A stretch of 23,831 bases of DNA from Perlabentimonas sp046542995. Lineage in GTDB: Bacteria > Bacteroidota > Bacteroidia > Bacteroidales > Tenuifilaceae. The number at the start of each line of letters is the position of its first letter. The first letter of the stretch is position 1. The DNA lies in assembly GCA_046542995.1 (NCBI GenBank), contig JBKHAH010000052.1, positions 1 through 23,831 on the forward strand, written 5' to 3'. The translations under genes were made by a program, and so were the position numbers. Below, piece after piece: positions 7,966 to 16,173 of the stretch. Below the pieces are notes generated by a model, which did no database searches, was not told the origin of the DNA, and saw only the letters and a program-made list of their open reading frames with translations.

Positions 7966-9516
7966 ATGAAATCAAATCACCTTTTGTTTGTTAGGCTAAT
8001 CGCCTACCTTCTGCTTTTTATTCCTGTTGCAACGTTCTCTCAGTCTGACGATTATTCTGATTATCAAAAAATTAGAGATGAAGGGTTTAATAATTCACGC
8101 ATACAAGAGTTAGCAATTCATTTGACTGATATTATTGGTCCTCGACTTAGTGGTAGTGAGGGGTTTAATAATTCTATTCGTTGGGCAGAGGAAAAACTTA
8201 ACGAAATGGGACTAAATGCCAAGGCTGAACCTTGGGGAGAGTTTGGTCATGGGTGGCAAATGGAAAAATTTTATATTGCCATGTCAAAACCATACTATCA
8301 GCCTCTTGTTGCTGTTCCCCAGGCTTGGTCAGGAAATACTGATGGTTTTACAAATTCAGAAGTAGTATTGATTAATGCAAAGACTAAAGATGATCTGGAA
8401 GAGTTTACGGGCAAATTAGCTGGTAAGATTGTTGTTACTCCGTATGAAGAAGAGTTAGAGGTTTCCTTCAGCCCCCTTGCCACAAGGTTCACCAAAGAGG
8501 ACTTGGAGCGATTTGTTAATGCAACAGAATACAAAGCTGATTTAGACCCATTTTTGCAGGAACGTAAGTATTCTTATTCATCGGATATTGACTATTTATC
8601 ATACTCCGATTTTAAAGATTTTTGCGAAGAGGAAGGAGCTGTTGCGCTAATTGAAAAATCAGGCTCATATGGAACTGTAAGGAGCGTAGGTGAAAGGCAT
8701 GGTCGGCATCTTGATGAGTTGGGATTGCCGATAATTGATATGACACACGAACACTATGCTCGTATGGTAAGGCTTATTGATAGGGATATTGATGTTCAGC
8801 TTGAATTGGATGTGAGGAATACCCTAGTTAAAGAGGATAAACTTGGTTACAATGTAATTGCAGAGATAAAGGGTGCTGACCGTAAATTAAAAGAAGAAGT
8901 TGTGATGATTGGTGCTCATATTGATTCCTGGCATGCTGGAACAGGTGGTAACGACAATGGCTCAGGAGTTGTTGTGATGATGGAAGTTATGAGAATTCTT
9001 AAAGAATCAGGTGTGAATCTTGATAGAACTGTTCGTTTGGCACTTTGGGGAAATGAGGAGCAAGGATTGCTAGGTTCAAGGAGTTGGGCTAAGGAGAATG
9101 TTTATAATTGGGATACCAACGAGAAAGGTCATGAATTCGATAAGATTTCAGCATATTATAACTTCGATTACGGAACAGGAAGAATTAGGGGAATCTTTTT
9201 ACACGATAATTTTGCCTTAAAACCAATCTTTGATAAGTTTTTTCAGCCAATTGAGGACTTAGGCGTTAGTATTACTTCTATGCGAAACCCAGGCAGCTCT
9301 GACCATGTTGTGTTTAATAGGTTGGGAATTCCTGGTTTTGCCTTTATTCAGGATAGGATAGATTACGGTAGAGGTTACCACACCAATATGGATACCTATG
9401 AACGAATTCGGCAGGGCGATTTAAAGCAGGCAGCCATTGTAGTTGCCTCACTTGTGTATCAAACTGCTAACTATCCAGATAAGTTACCTCGAAGGGATGT
9501 TTTTTTGGAAGAATAG
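7966..9516 (+). CDS. Secreted M28-family zinc aminopeptidase/carboxypeptidase
   Basis: This exported metallopeptidase has 516 residues. A signal peptide covers about residues 1-25 (hydrophobic LIAYLLLFIPVATFS, cut before Q or S). The M28 catalytic domain keeps the two-zinc site: H318 and D320 in GAHIDSWH, bridging D330 in GGNDNGSG, catalytic E364 and ligand E365 in GNEEQG, D401 in YNFDYG, and H472 in GYHTNMDT. The layout, with an N-terminal lid segment and a PA-like insert at about 120-290, resembles carboxypeptidase Q (PGCP)-type M28 proteins. The likely role is periplasmic or surface release of amino acids from peptides. The neighbours do not refine this. The intergenic region to the divergent sensor (7791-7965) shows no good promoter match. 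Confidence 0.92.
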   Translation: MKSNHLLFVRLIAYLLLFIPVATFSQSDDYSDYQKIRDEGFNNSRIQELAIHLTDIIGPRLSGSEGFNNSIRWAEEKLNEMGLNAKAEPWGEFGHGWQMEKFYIAMSKPYYQPLVAVPQAWSGNTDGFTNSEVVLINAKTKDDLEEFTGKLAGKIVVTPYEEELEVSFSPLATRFTKEDLERFVNATEYKADLDPFLQERKYSYSSDIDYLSYSDFKDFCEEEGAVALIEKSGSYGTVRSVGERHGRHLDELGLPIIDMTHEHYARMVRLIDRDIDVQLELDVRNTLVKEDKLGYNVIAEIKGADRKLKEEVVMIGAHIDSWHAGTGGNDNGSGVVVMMEVMRILKESGVNLDRTVRLALWGNEEQGLLGSRSWAKENVYNWDTNEKGHEFDKISAYYNFDYGTGRIRGIFLHDNFALKPIFDKFFQPIEDLGVSITSMRNPGSSDHVVFNRLGIPGFAFIQDRIDYGRGYHTNMDTYERIRQGDLKQAAIVVASLVYQTANYPDKLPRRDVFLEE

Positions 9517-9600
9517 CGGTGCCTGTTAATAGGTATTATCATTAGGAACATGGCATTTACCTGTTTGTAATTTGATTTTCAATTTTAAATATTCTTTTTT

Positions 9601-9608
9601 TAACTTTG
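9601..9608 (+). promoter_or_regulatory. -7 promoter element for fabG
   Basis: TAACTTTG matches the Bacteroidota -7 consensus TAnnTTTG exactly. The -33 region 20 bases upstream is only TTTC. The element lies over a TTG that would begin an 11-codon extension of the fabG frame (9606). The mRNA should begin near 9614, so the extension cannot be translated, and the ATG at 9639 is the start. Confidence 0.55.
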
Positions 9609-9638
9609 CCTTCGAAATCAACTATAAAAACGTATAAT

Positions 9639-10385
9639 ATGAAATTACTCGAAGGAAAAACAGGTTTAGTTACCGGCGGTGCGCGTGGCATTGGTCGTGC
9701 TATAGCCATAGCTTTTGCTAAGCAGGGTGCCAACGTGGCATTTACCGATATGAATGCTGATGAGAACTTTAAAAATCTTGAGAAGGAACTTAACGATCTT
9801 GGCGTAAAGGGTAAGGGCTACGTTTCTGATGCTAGTAAGCTGGATGCCTCGCAGGCCACTGTTGATGAAATTGTGAAAGAGTTTGGCAGAATTGATATAC
9901 TTGTAAATAATGCAGGAATAACTCGTGACACCCTTTTGATGCGCATGACTGAAGAGCAGTGGGATCTTGTAATGAACATAAACCTAAAATCTGTATTTAA
10001 CCTTACCAAAGCGGCACAGAAATATATGCTTAAGCAGAAGTCGGGTTCAATCATTAACATGAGTTCTGTTGTAGGCGTATCTGGTAATGCGGGACAATCA
10101 AACTATTCAGCATCAAAGGCCGGAATTATTGGCTTCACCAAGTCAGTGGCAAAAGAGTTGGGGTCAAGAAATATACGTTGTAACGCGATAGCTCCGGGCT
10201 TTATTATAACAGAAATGACACATCAGCTTCCCGAGGAGGTTCGCAACGAGTGGGTCTCAAAAATCCCCCTAAAACGAGGTGGCACGCCTGAGGATGTTGC
10301 AGATGCAACTGTGTTTTTAGGTTCAGATATGTCAGCATATATTAGCGGACAGGTTATTAATGTTTGCGGAGCAATGAATACCTAG
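9639..10385 (+). CDS. fabG: 3-oxoacyl-[acyl-carrier-protein] reductase FabG
   Basis: This is the NAD(P)H-dependent short-chain dehydrogenase of the fatty acid elongation cycle. It reduces 3-oxoacyl-ACP to 3-hydroxyacyl-ACP in the cytoplasm. The 248 residues agree with the usual FabG length. The dinucleotide motif TGGARGIG lies at about 12-19, and NNAG follows at about 88-91. The catalytic Ser, Tyr and Lys are S143, Y156 and K160 (YSASK). FabG-like stretches include GITRDTLLMRM, NIRCNAIAPGFI and the end GQVINVCGAMNT. I start at the ATG at 9639, because FabG proteins begin a few residues before GKTGLVTGG and because a promoter element covers the upstream TTG. It is apparently a single-gene unit ended by the hairpin at 10447-10480. 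Some other SDR role cannot be fully excluded. Confidence 0.92.
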   Translation: MKLLEGKTGLVTGGARGIGRAIAIAFAKQGANVAFTDMNADENFKNLEKELNDLGVKGKGYVSDASKLDASQATVDEIVKEFGRIDILVNNAGITRDTLLMRMTEEQWDLVMNINLKSVFNLTKAAQKYMLKQKSGSIINMSSVVGVSGNAGQSNYSASKAGIIGFTKSVAKELGSRNIRCNAIAPGFIITEMTHQLPEEVRNEWVSKIPLKRGGTPEDVADATVFLGSDMSAYISGQVINVCGAMNT

Positions 10386-10446
10386 TACTATGTAACTGAC
10401 TTTTCGTAACAGATTAGTCAGGAAGCTTTTTTTCAAAGAAAACATG

Positions 10447-10482
10447 AAACTCTGGCAGGAAAGATAACTTGTCAGAGTTTTT
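10447..10482. terminator. Hairpin terminator between fabG and the marR-like gene
   Basis: The left arm AAACTCTGGCAG (10447-10458) pairs with TTGTCAGAGTTT (10469-10480) through twelve pairs, two of them wobbles, around a ten-base loop. A short T run follows on the + strand. The stop codon of the convergent MarR gene starts at the next base (10481-10483). It probably serves fabG and may also serve the MarR gene. Confidence 0.65.
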
Positions 10483-10912
10483 AGCTTAACTTCTCAAATT
10501 GATGATCAAGCATCCTAACAAGTTCCTTTACCTCAATGGGATTTAACCCCCCTGTTGATTTCTCAAGAACTGTCTGCTCAATATTTTTCAGCTCATCAAA
10601 GATACTTTTAGCGTAATCAGTTAGCACTATTTGAAAAGAACGCTTATCGGAAGCGCTCGCAACTCTGTTCGCTAGATTGTTGCGCTCCATTCCATTTAGA
10701 ATCCTTGTGAGTGCTGCATTATCTTTGTTGGTTCTTTTTGCAAGAGTACCAATGGTAATATTATCATCTTCCCACAGCCATTCAATTACGATCCAATAGT
10801 CAGGTGTAACATCGGGGAAGCCCTTTGACACAAAATTTTGTGCAAGTTCAGTTCTATATCGAGTCGCAACTCGTGTAAGTAAAAATGCAAAAGACTTTGG
10901 CAATGAGTACAT
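10481..10912 (-). CDS. MarR-family transcriptional regulator
   Basis: This is a 143-residue winged-helix DNA-binding protein. The MarR pattern is clear: an N-terminal dimerisation helix, then the helix-turn-helix at about 50-75 (TIGTLAKRTNKDNAALTRILNGMERNN broken into its two helices), then the wing with the SDKRSFQIVLTD signature at about 88-99, and a C-terminal helix for dimerisation. The conserved D-x-R of the wing (D89, R91) is present. MarR proteins usually repress a neighbouring gene and respond to small ligands. The divergent neighbour is the coiled-coil lipoprotein at 11070, so the shared 157-base region may hold its operator, but I found no convincing palindrome there. Confidence 0.9.
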   Translation of the reverse strand: MYSLPKSFAFLLTRVATRYRTELAQNFVSKGFPDVTPDYWIVIEWLWEDDNITIGTLAKRTNKDNAALTRILNGMERNNLANRVASASDKRSFQIVLTDYAKSIFDELKNIEQTVLEKSTGGLNPIEVKELVRMLDHQFEKLS

Positions 10913-10991
10913 TGTGATTTTTATGAATTTAGTAAGAAAAAAGGTAAAAACATCTATTAAATTATCCCATAGAATTTTATGCTGGTAAAAA

Positions 10992-11021
10992 TTGAAAATT
11001 AAAATAATAATTATTATCTTG
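10992..11021 (+). promoter_or_regulatory. Possible promoter for the coiled-coil lipoprotein
   Basis: TTG at 10992-10994 and TATCTTG at 11015-11021 are 20 bases apart. The second element lacks one T of TAnnTTTG, so the match is imperfect. Placement is reasonable, about 50 bases before the ATG at 11070. Confidence 0.35.
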
Positions 11022-11069
11022 TCCCTTCAAAATTAACCAAACTAACCAAACAATCTAAAAAAAAAAGCT

Positions 11070-11516
11070 ATGAAAACAACATTGAGATTAATTTTAGTTA
11101 TTGTAATGGGTATTGCAATTGCATCCTGCGGGGGTCAGAAGGAAAAAACTACTTCCGAGGACGTAAAAAAAGAAACTAAAGAAGCAGTAGAAACAACAAA
11201 AGAATATGTTTCTGACAGTTTCGATGAGATGGTTGATAAGTACGACGAGTTCAAGGCAGACGTAGATGACAAGATTAAGAAGTCTAAAGTAAAGGCTGAA
11301 GAGCTGGAAGGCGATGCAAAGGTGAAGTATCAAGAGCAAGTTACCAAGCTAGAAGAAAGCTATGATAAGCTCAAAAACAAGATGGATGAGTATGAGAACG
11401 CTGCTGAGGATGAACAAGAAGAGATGGAAGAGGAGATTATGGAGCTTAGAAAAGAAGTCAAAAAAGACATGAAAGCTTTTAAAAAGGATAAGAATGGCGA
11501 CGACGATGGTTGTTAA
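11070..11516 (+). CDS. Coiled-coil lipoprotein, highly charged
   Basis: This 148-residue lipoprotein has a signal peptide over about residues 1-19 and a lipobox IASC with the lipidated cysteine at C20. The rest is almost wholly Lys, Glu and Asp with regular hydrophobic positions, so it should form a long helix or coiled coil (about 30-140). A stretch with K84, Y87, E89-Q90 and LKNK further on matches, in spacing, the small soluble protein encoded at 13373-13657, suggesting that the two are distant relatives. The function is unknown. Similar charged coiled-coil proteins are often linked to envelope stress, which I offer only as a guess. It is divergent from a MarR gene and ends before a strong terminator. 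Confidence 0.8.
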   Translation: MKTTLRLILVIVMGIAIASCGGQKEKTTSEDVKKETKEAVETTKEYVSDSFDEMVDKYDEFKADVDDKIKKSKVKAEELEGDAKVKYQEQVTKLEESYDKLKNKMDEYENAAEDEQEEMEEEIMELRKEVKKDMKAFKKDKNGDDDGC

Positions 11517-11823
11517 ACTTTGCCTTTAGTTCTTAATTGTTAGCGTACAAGCAACGGTTTTTGGAATTAAAATGTACAGCAGTTGTCATGAAGATGCTTT
11601 CATGCCAACTGCTTTTTTTATAAAATGAGGTTCTACTACCATTATCGTAAAATGAATTAGTAATGGGTTAACTTGAGTTTAATATTTGGGTTATAAGTTA
11701 GAAATAAATTGATAGAAGTGCCATTCCTTCAAGTTTCAGGCTTCACACCAGTTTCTGGCGTACTTTTAATCCCTAGTTCTAAAACGTTCCACTAATAATG
11801 CAGTAGTGCCTAAAACAATAAAT
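11517..11823 (+). other. Intergenic region upstream of pfkA
   Basis: This stretch of about 307 bases has no credible gene. It holds the strong terminator at 11578-11619. Downstream of that is AT-rich DNA with a weak six-base inverted repeat (CCATTA and TAATGG near 11639-11667) and no clean promoter match before pfkA. The closest string, AATATTTG near 11681, has the wrong first base for the -7 element. Confidence 0.6.
11578..11619 (+). terminator. Strong Rho-independent terminator
   Basis: A 15-base left arm (11578-11592) pairs with 11599-11613 except for one T-C mismatch: AGCAGTTG with CAACTGCT, and CATGAA with TTCATG. The loop has six bases, and the right arm runs into a stretch of seven T. 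It ends the transcript of the coiled-coil lipoprotein gene. Confidence 0.88.
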
Positions 11824-12798
11824 ATGTCAAGATTTAAAAGAATTGGGGTTCTCACTTCTGGCGGAGATGCACCAGGCATGAATGCGGCCATAAGAAGTGT
11901 AGTACGTACAGGTTTAACCAAGAACCTGGAAGTTTATGGTATAATGCGAGGATACCAAGGGATGATTGAAAATGAAATGAAGCGAATGGAATCGCATGAC
12001 GTAAGCCATATTATTCAGCGGGGAGGAACCATTCTTAAAACTGCACGTTGCCCCGCTTTTAGAGAGGAAGAAGGGAGAGCTAAAGCCTACCGGAACCTTA
12101 AAAAAAGGGATATCGATGGGCTTGTTGTTATCGGAGGCGATGGGTCGTTTGCTGGTGCCAGTATTTTGGCAGAAGAGTATAACTTCCCTGTTATTGGAGT
12201 GCCAGGAACAATAGATAATGACCTTTACGGCACAGATTACACCATTGGTTACGATACAGCATTAAACAATGTGGTTGAAGCCGTTGATAAGATAAGAGAT
12301 ACTGCCAGCTCGCACAATCGGCTTTTTTTTATTGAGGTGATGGGGCGCGAAGCGGGATTTATTGCGCTACGTAGTGGTATTGCCTGCGGTGCCGAGGCCA
12401 TTCTTATACCTGAGGTTGATGGGCAGATAGCAAAGTTGAAGGAATTTTTAGCAACAGGCGGCAAGGTTAAAAAATCGAGCATTGTTATGGTTGCTGAGGG
12501 AGAGCGAGAGGGAAATATTATTGATATTGCCAAAATAATTGAGAACGAGTTTGAAGAGTACGATGTAAAGGTCTCAATTCTTGGTCATATACAAAGGGGT
12601 GGAAGTCCAACTGCATTCGACAGGGTGACGGCAAGCCGTTTGGGGGTTGCTGCTGTTGAAGCACTGCTAAGCAATCAGAATAGTTTAATGGTTGGTATTG
12701 AGAATAATAAAATAACCCATGTGCCGCTAAATAAAACTGTAAAGCAGCACAAGGGGTTAAATAAAGAATTGCTCGATATTGTTGATTTACTTATTTAG
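11824..12798 (+). CDS. pfkA: ATP-dependent 6-phosphofructokinase
   Basis: This enzyme phosphorylates fructose 6-phosphate to fructose 1,6-bisphosphate, the committing step of glycolysis. The 324 residues match bacterial PfkA. Visible motifs are LTSGGDAPGMNAAIR at the N-terminus, GGDGS at 104-108 (the glycine after the aspartate marks the ATP type; the pyrophosphate type has GGDD), the catalytic PGTIDND with base D131, the MGREAG segment that contacts substrate, VAEGE, and GHIQRGGSP. A GTG at 11806 would add six residues, but the ATG at 11824 starts where PfkA proteins normally start (MSRFKRIGVLTSGG), so I prefer it. Its stop lies seven bases from the stop of the convergent DUF308 gene. Allosteric control cannot be judged from this reading. 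Confidence 0.94.
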   Translation: MSRFKRIGVLTSGGDAPGMNAAIRSVVRTGLTKNLEVYGIMRGYQGMIENEMKRMESHDVSHIIQRGGTILKTARCPAFREEEGRAKAYRNLKKRDIDGLVVIGGDGSFAGASILAEEYNFPVIGVPGTIDNDLYGTDYTIGYDTALNNVVEAVDKIRDTASSHNRLFFIEVMGREAGFIALRSGIACGAEAILIPEVDGQIAKLKEFLATGGKVKKSSIVMVAEGEREGNIIDIAKIIENEFEEYDVKVSILGHIQRGGSPTAFDRVTASRLGVAAVEALLSNQNSLMVGIENNKITHVPLNKTVKQHKGLNKELLDIVDLLI

Positions 12799-12805
12799 AA
12801 GCGAG

Positions 12806-13336
12806 CTATTCTATTCTGCTTTTAGAATTGCTTACAATTGAAAATATTCCGTATGCAATGGCATAAATACCAATGAGAACAACGGCAAATTGTGAGCTCT
12901 CAAATGGATTTAGAATTATAATTACACCCAGAATTGCAGAGATAATTCCCGTTATTAGATGGAAACTTTTTAATGAAGAGGGAAGGGTGCTTTTGTAAAA
13001 CGAGTAAAAAAAGACTGCTCCAATAAATAAAGCCCAAAGTCCAATTACAACCATTAGGAACTTTGCTGCTAGCTCGGAGCGTGAAAGAATTACAATACCT
13101 AACAGAATTCCAATAACACCCTCAAGCATCATCAGTTTCCAACTTTGGCTATATTCTTTAATTCTAATAGCATTAGCAATTAGCACGGCACCTCCAATTA
13201 GCACTGCAATGGCAAAGTAAATAGCAAGCGCTTTTATAGTTAGGCTGGGAAAGAAAATAGCAATACAGCCGAAAATTAGCACTAGAATACCATTTAGTGA
13301 GGATAATCCCCATTGACCAAGTCGATTAATTTTCAT
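12806..13336 (-). CDS. DUF308/HdeD-like membrane protein
   Basis: This is a 176-residue inner-membrane protein with about six hydrophobic helices, roughly at 12-30, 35-56, 68-84, 91-110, 123-141 and 146-166, arranged as repeated pairs with GILVLIFG-, GIGILLG- and GIISAILG-like helix starts. This is the pattern of DUF308, which includes the E. coli acid-resistance protein HdeD. A specific role is not known. It is the last gene of a minus-strand operon after the KamA-like and coiled-coil genes, with 36 bases to the latter. An envelope or stress role would fit but is inferred. Confidence 0.85.
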   Translation of the reverse strand: MKINRLGQWGLSSLNGILVLIFGCIAIFFPSLTIKALAIYFAIAVLIGGAVLIANAIRIKEYSQSWKLMMLEGVIGILLGIVILSRSELAAKFLMVVIGLWALFIGAVFFYSFYKSTLPSSLKSFHLITGIISAILGVIIILNPFESSQFAVVLIGIYAIAYGIFSIVSNSKSRIE

Positions 13337-13372
13337 GTTTTTTTATTTTATAGTTCAGATTTTATAAATCGT

Positions 13373-13657
13373 TTACTTGAAGAATGACGATAGTTTATAG
13401 TAACCCTCTTTAAATGTATCGTAAGTTGAGTTAAAACTGTTTTTGTGCTCTTCCCAATCATTCTCAGATGCTCCCATAAGCTTTAAAAACTTAGATTTTA
13501 GTTCATGTTTCCTTTTGTTTAATTCTTCTATTTGCTCATGGTAGCTGTTTTTTAGATCATCCGAAACCAGATCCTTCTTTTTATCAAGTTCATCAATCTT
13601 GGTAAAAAGATCGTCTAGCCCTTGTTTGGCTTTCTCTTTAAATTCTTCTCTCGTCAT
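13373..13657 (-). CDS. Small coiled-coil protein, sll1863-type stress family
   Basis: This 94-residue soluble protein has no signal peptide and is rich in Lys, Glu and Asp. Its helical pattern runs through about 1-60, then comes a conserved-looking SENDWEEHKNSF turn and a final helix. It resembles the small coiled-coil proteins annotated as sll1863-family stress response proteins. That assignment is from memory of the pattern, not from a search. Positions K36, Y39, E41-Q42 and the later LKSK match the spacing seen in the lipoprotein at 11070-11516. It is flanked by the KamA-like gene (18 bases upstream) and the DUF308 gene on one transcript. The biochemical role is unknown. Confidence 0.7.
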   Translation of the reverse strand: MTREEFKEKAKQGLDDLFTKIDELDKKKDLVSDDLKNSYHEQIEELNKRKHELKSKFLKLMGASENDWEEHKNSFNSTYDTFKEGYYKLSSFFK

Positions 13658-13675
13658 AATTTTACGTTTTAAAGT

Positions 13676-15865
13676 TTAGTTAATTTCCAGATTAGTAATT
13701 TCTTTAGTTATAGTAAAATCATATTCAGGGTATTCATATATAGGTAATCTTGATTCTGTTTCACCAATAGAATATCCCCAAATGCTTTCATACTCGGCAA
13801 TATCTTCACCAATCTCTTCAATTTGCCTTAGGTACTCACTAATTGATTTGCTCTCAATAATAATCACCTTACCCATTTTATGAATAATAGGACTATGTAC
13901 GCGGGTTTGGTCGTGGTCAAACTCCAGCACCCTGCGACCGTAGCGAGTGATGCCTATAACTCTGTATGTTAAACTCTTGCCTACACCAGGCAGATTTAGC
14001 ACGTTGCGGTCGGTAGCCAAGAAAGGAAGCCCGCTGTGGTGCATCATTTTAGTAAGGTTCTCGTCCATGTGATGTGGGTCAAGCGACACCTCTTTTATCC
14101 TCTCAATATTCTTGTCGCTTATTGTACCAAAGGCTTTCTCCTCAATTTGCTCTTGTACAGCACGAGCATTGGTAGCAAAGTTGAAGTAGTTCTCCATGTA
14201 TCCTTTTACAGAGAATGTATAGTATGGGAGTACGCCTATTTCGTTTAGCACCTGCCTTAGCTTTGCCGTGTGCCCCCTTCGTGATGAAGCTGATGTGAAT
14301 ACATGCTGGTTGGTAATCATCCAGCCTGATTGTAAGAAATTCTTAACTGCATTTTTTACCTCTGGAGTTATTTCCATTGGGGATTCGAAGTGAGTTTGAA
14401 TAACAAACTGCTTAATACCAACCTTTACAGCCTTCTCCCTAAAATCTCCTAAAACTTTAACAAGTTCAGGGGTAATTCTTTGTGGTAAGTAGGCTGGTAA
14501 GCGCGTACCTAGTCTGATGCGAACAATCTCTGCATTCTTTTCGTTCTCGGGTAGCTTCTTGTTTCGCTCTTTTTTACGGATGGCCATGGCAAGCACAGCA
14601 TCAAGAATTTTTTCCATTGATTTGCTTGAACTCATTAGCGCATCGCCACCTGTAATCAGAATATCTCTAAGCTGGGAATCGTTCTCCCAGTAGTCCATAA
14701 TTTTTTCCAGTTGGCTATCCCAACTTTCAGTTGGTTTTAACTTGTCGAGATTGAAGTTAAGGTTTCCACTCTGAAAATCGTACATTCTTTGGCACGAAGC
14801 GCAAAGCCCTCCGCAAGCACGCCCCATGGTTGCAGGGATTAGAATGGCAACCTCGGGGTACCTTCTGTGAACATTGTTATGAGTTGGCAAAATCCAACCT
14901 GCAGCGTTGGGTTTCCCTAGCACAACCTTGTCCTCTTTCTCCCATGCAACAATATGACCAAATTCATCCACCAGTTGCTGGCTGTAAACCACATAGTAAC
15001 GGATTGCCAAATCGGCACCAATTGCAAAGTATGGAACCCTAACATGCAGTAATGAAAGGTAATATGGGTTTACAAAGAATGGAATGCCTGCCTTCTCGGC
15101 ATCGTAAAGCACCTTCATGGTGTCGGGGTCAAGCGAGTTGCCTAAAAGCTCGTTAAGTAGTTTTGGTGAACGTACGGCAAAAGTAAGGTGGAACCTGTAG
15201 TCATCCCACCACTCCAGCATTTTCAAAAACTTTTGCTCATGCGACATTTTTGATTCGAAAGAGAATCGCTCGCTCTTTACTTCCCCTTTGTCTATCTTTT
15301 CAATTAAAATATTAATAATTCGCTCACGGTTTTCCTCCCTGAGCTTTACAATACGTGGATCCAACCCACTTGGGAAGCGCTCCATCCAGTCGTGAAGCAT
15401 TTCCTTCGTTGGCAACTCTCTTTTATACGTGCCAGCAAACTGCCTGAAAAGATAGAGCATGTCCTCAAAAAAGTAGGGTTTTGCACCACCTGTTCCAAAG
15501 TTTACTGCCAACCAAATCAGTTTTACAGGGTTGCTAATGGCTATTTCTCCCCTAATGTTTGGGTCTTCGTATTCACGACCAGCGTTATCAATGTAGTCGA
15601 GTATTCTGATAGCGGCATAATCCTGCCATGTTAACTTCTCAAACCATTCGCGGCCCTCCTTATGCCCCTTGTAAAAATCGTAAGCAATGGGCTTACCTTT
15701 TAAATATGCTAAAACCCAATTGCGAACGCCAACAAGGGCCTCGGTCTCGTTACGTGCACTCCGCATTATCTCCTCAAGCTTAGGATTCTCCTTGAGAAGC
15801 TTCTTTAGCATTTTATGCGATTTTACCGTAATGGCAATCTTATCAAGTTTTTGATTTTCAGTCAT
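13676..15865 (-). CDS. KamA-family radical SAM protein (long form)
   Basis: This 729-residue protein has the radical SAM cluster motif CGGLCASC (C351, C355, C358), followed by a GGDAL segment like the GGDPL of lysine 2,3-aminomutases. Residues 626-630 read PGVGK, recalling the PGGGGK that carries the PLP-binding lysine of those enzymes, with K630 as the candidate. The N-terminal region of about 330 residues is much longer than in the classic aminomutase of about 415 residues. Long KamA relatives of this kind are known in Bacteroidota, without a firmly known substrate. I start at the ATG at 15865. A TTG ten codons upstream is less likely. It is the first gene of an operon with the coiled-coil and DUF308 genes. 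An amino acid mutase or a protein-modifying enzyme are both possible. Confidence 0.85.
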   Translation of the reverse strand: MTENQKLDKIAITVKSHKMLKKLLKENPKLEEIMRSARNETEALVGVRNWVLAYLKGKPIAYDFYKGHKEGREWFEKLTWQDYAAIRILDYIDNAGREYEDPNIRGEIAISNPVKLIWLAVNFGTGGAKPYFFEDMLYLFRQFAGTYKRELPTKEMLHDWMERFPSGLDPRIVKLREENRERIINILIEKIDKGEVKSERFSFESKMSHEQKFLKMLEWWDDYRFHLTFAVRSPKLLNELLGNSLDPDTMKVLYDAEKAGIPFFVNPYYLSLLHVRVPYFAIGADLAIRYYVVYSQQLVDEFGHIVAWEKEDKVVLGKPNAAGWILPTHNNVHRRYPEVAILIPATMGRACGGLCASCQRMYDFQSGNLNFNLDKLKPTESWDSQLEKIMDYWENDSQLRDILITGGDALMSSSKSMEKILDAVLAMAIRKKERNKKLPENEKNAEIVRIRLGTRLPAYLPQRITPELVKVLGDFREKAVKVGIKQFVIQTHFESPMEITPEVKNAVKNFLQSGWMITNQHVFTSASSRRGHTAKLRQVLNEIGVLPYYTFSVKGYMENYFNFATNARAVQEQIEEKAFGTISDKNIERIKEVSLDPHHMDENLTKMMHHSGLPFLATDRNVLNLPGVGKSLTYRVIGITRYGRRVLEFDHDQTRVHSPIIHKMGKVIIIESKSISEYLRQIEEIGEDIAEYESIWGYSIGETESRLPIYEYPEYDFTITKEITNLEIN

Positions 15866-16173
15866 AACGTCATATTGATGTAAACTTTTCAACAATTGTA
15901 TTATACAAATTTTTTCTCAAAAAATCAAGTTTTATCATTGTGTTTTTATAGTAAATGGTGCTTAATTCTTGATTGCCAGATGGCTTGTAAGATTTTAGTT
16001 CGCTAAAGTTTGTAAAACCCGCCTATGGTTGGATTGCCTGCCCTTTTTAAACAATCCTCAAATCAACCTTTATCTATTTTAAAAATGCAACACTATCCAT
16101 TTTTTTATGTTTAGATTTAGTTACTTTGCAGAATATTACTAAATAACAATACCAATATCAATATTATAGAATC

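Noticed and set aside
9606..9638. TTG start giving fabG eleven more residues
   Set aside because: An exact -7 promoter element covers this TTG, and FabG proteins start at the downstream ATG.
16030..16080. Inverted repeat GGATTG/CAATCC in the KamA-dcp intergenic region
   Set aside because: It has six pairs around a loop of about 15 bases with no T run or link to a promoter, which is within chance for AT-rich spacer.
16100..16130. TACTTTG upstream of the dcp-like gene as a promoter
   Set aside because: The spacing inside the element is one base short and there is no TTTG about 20 bases upstream.
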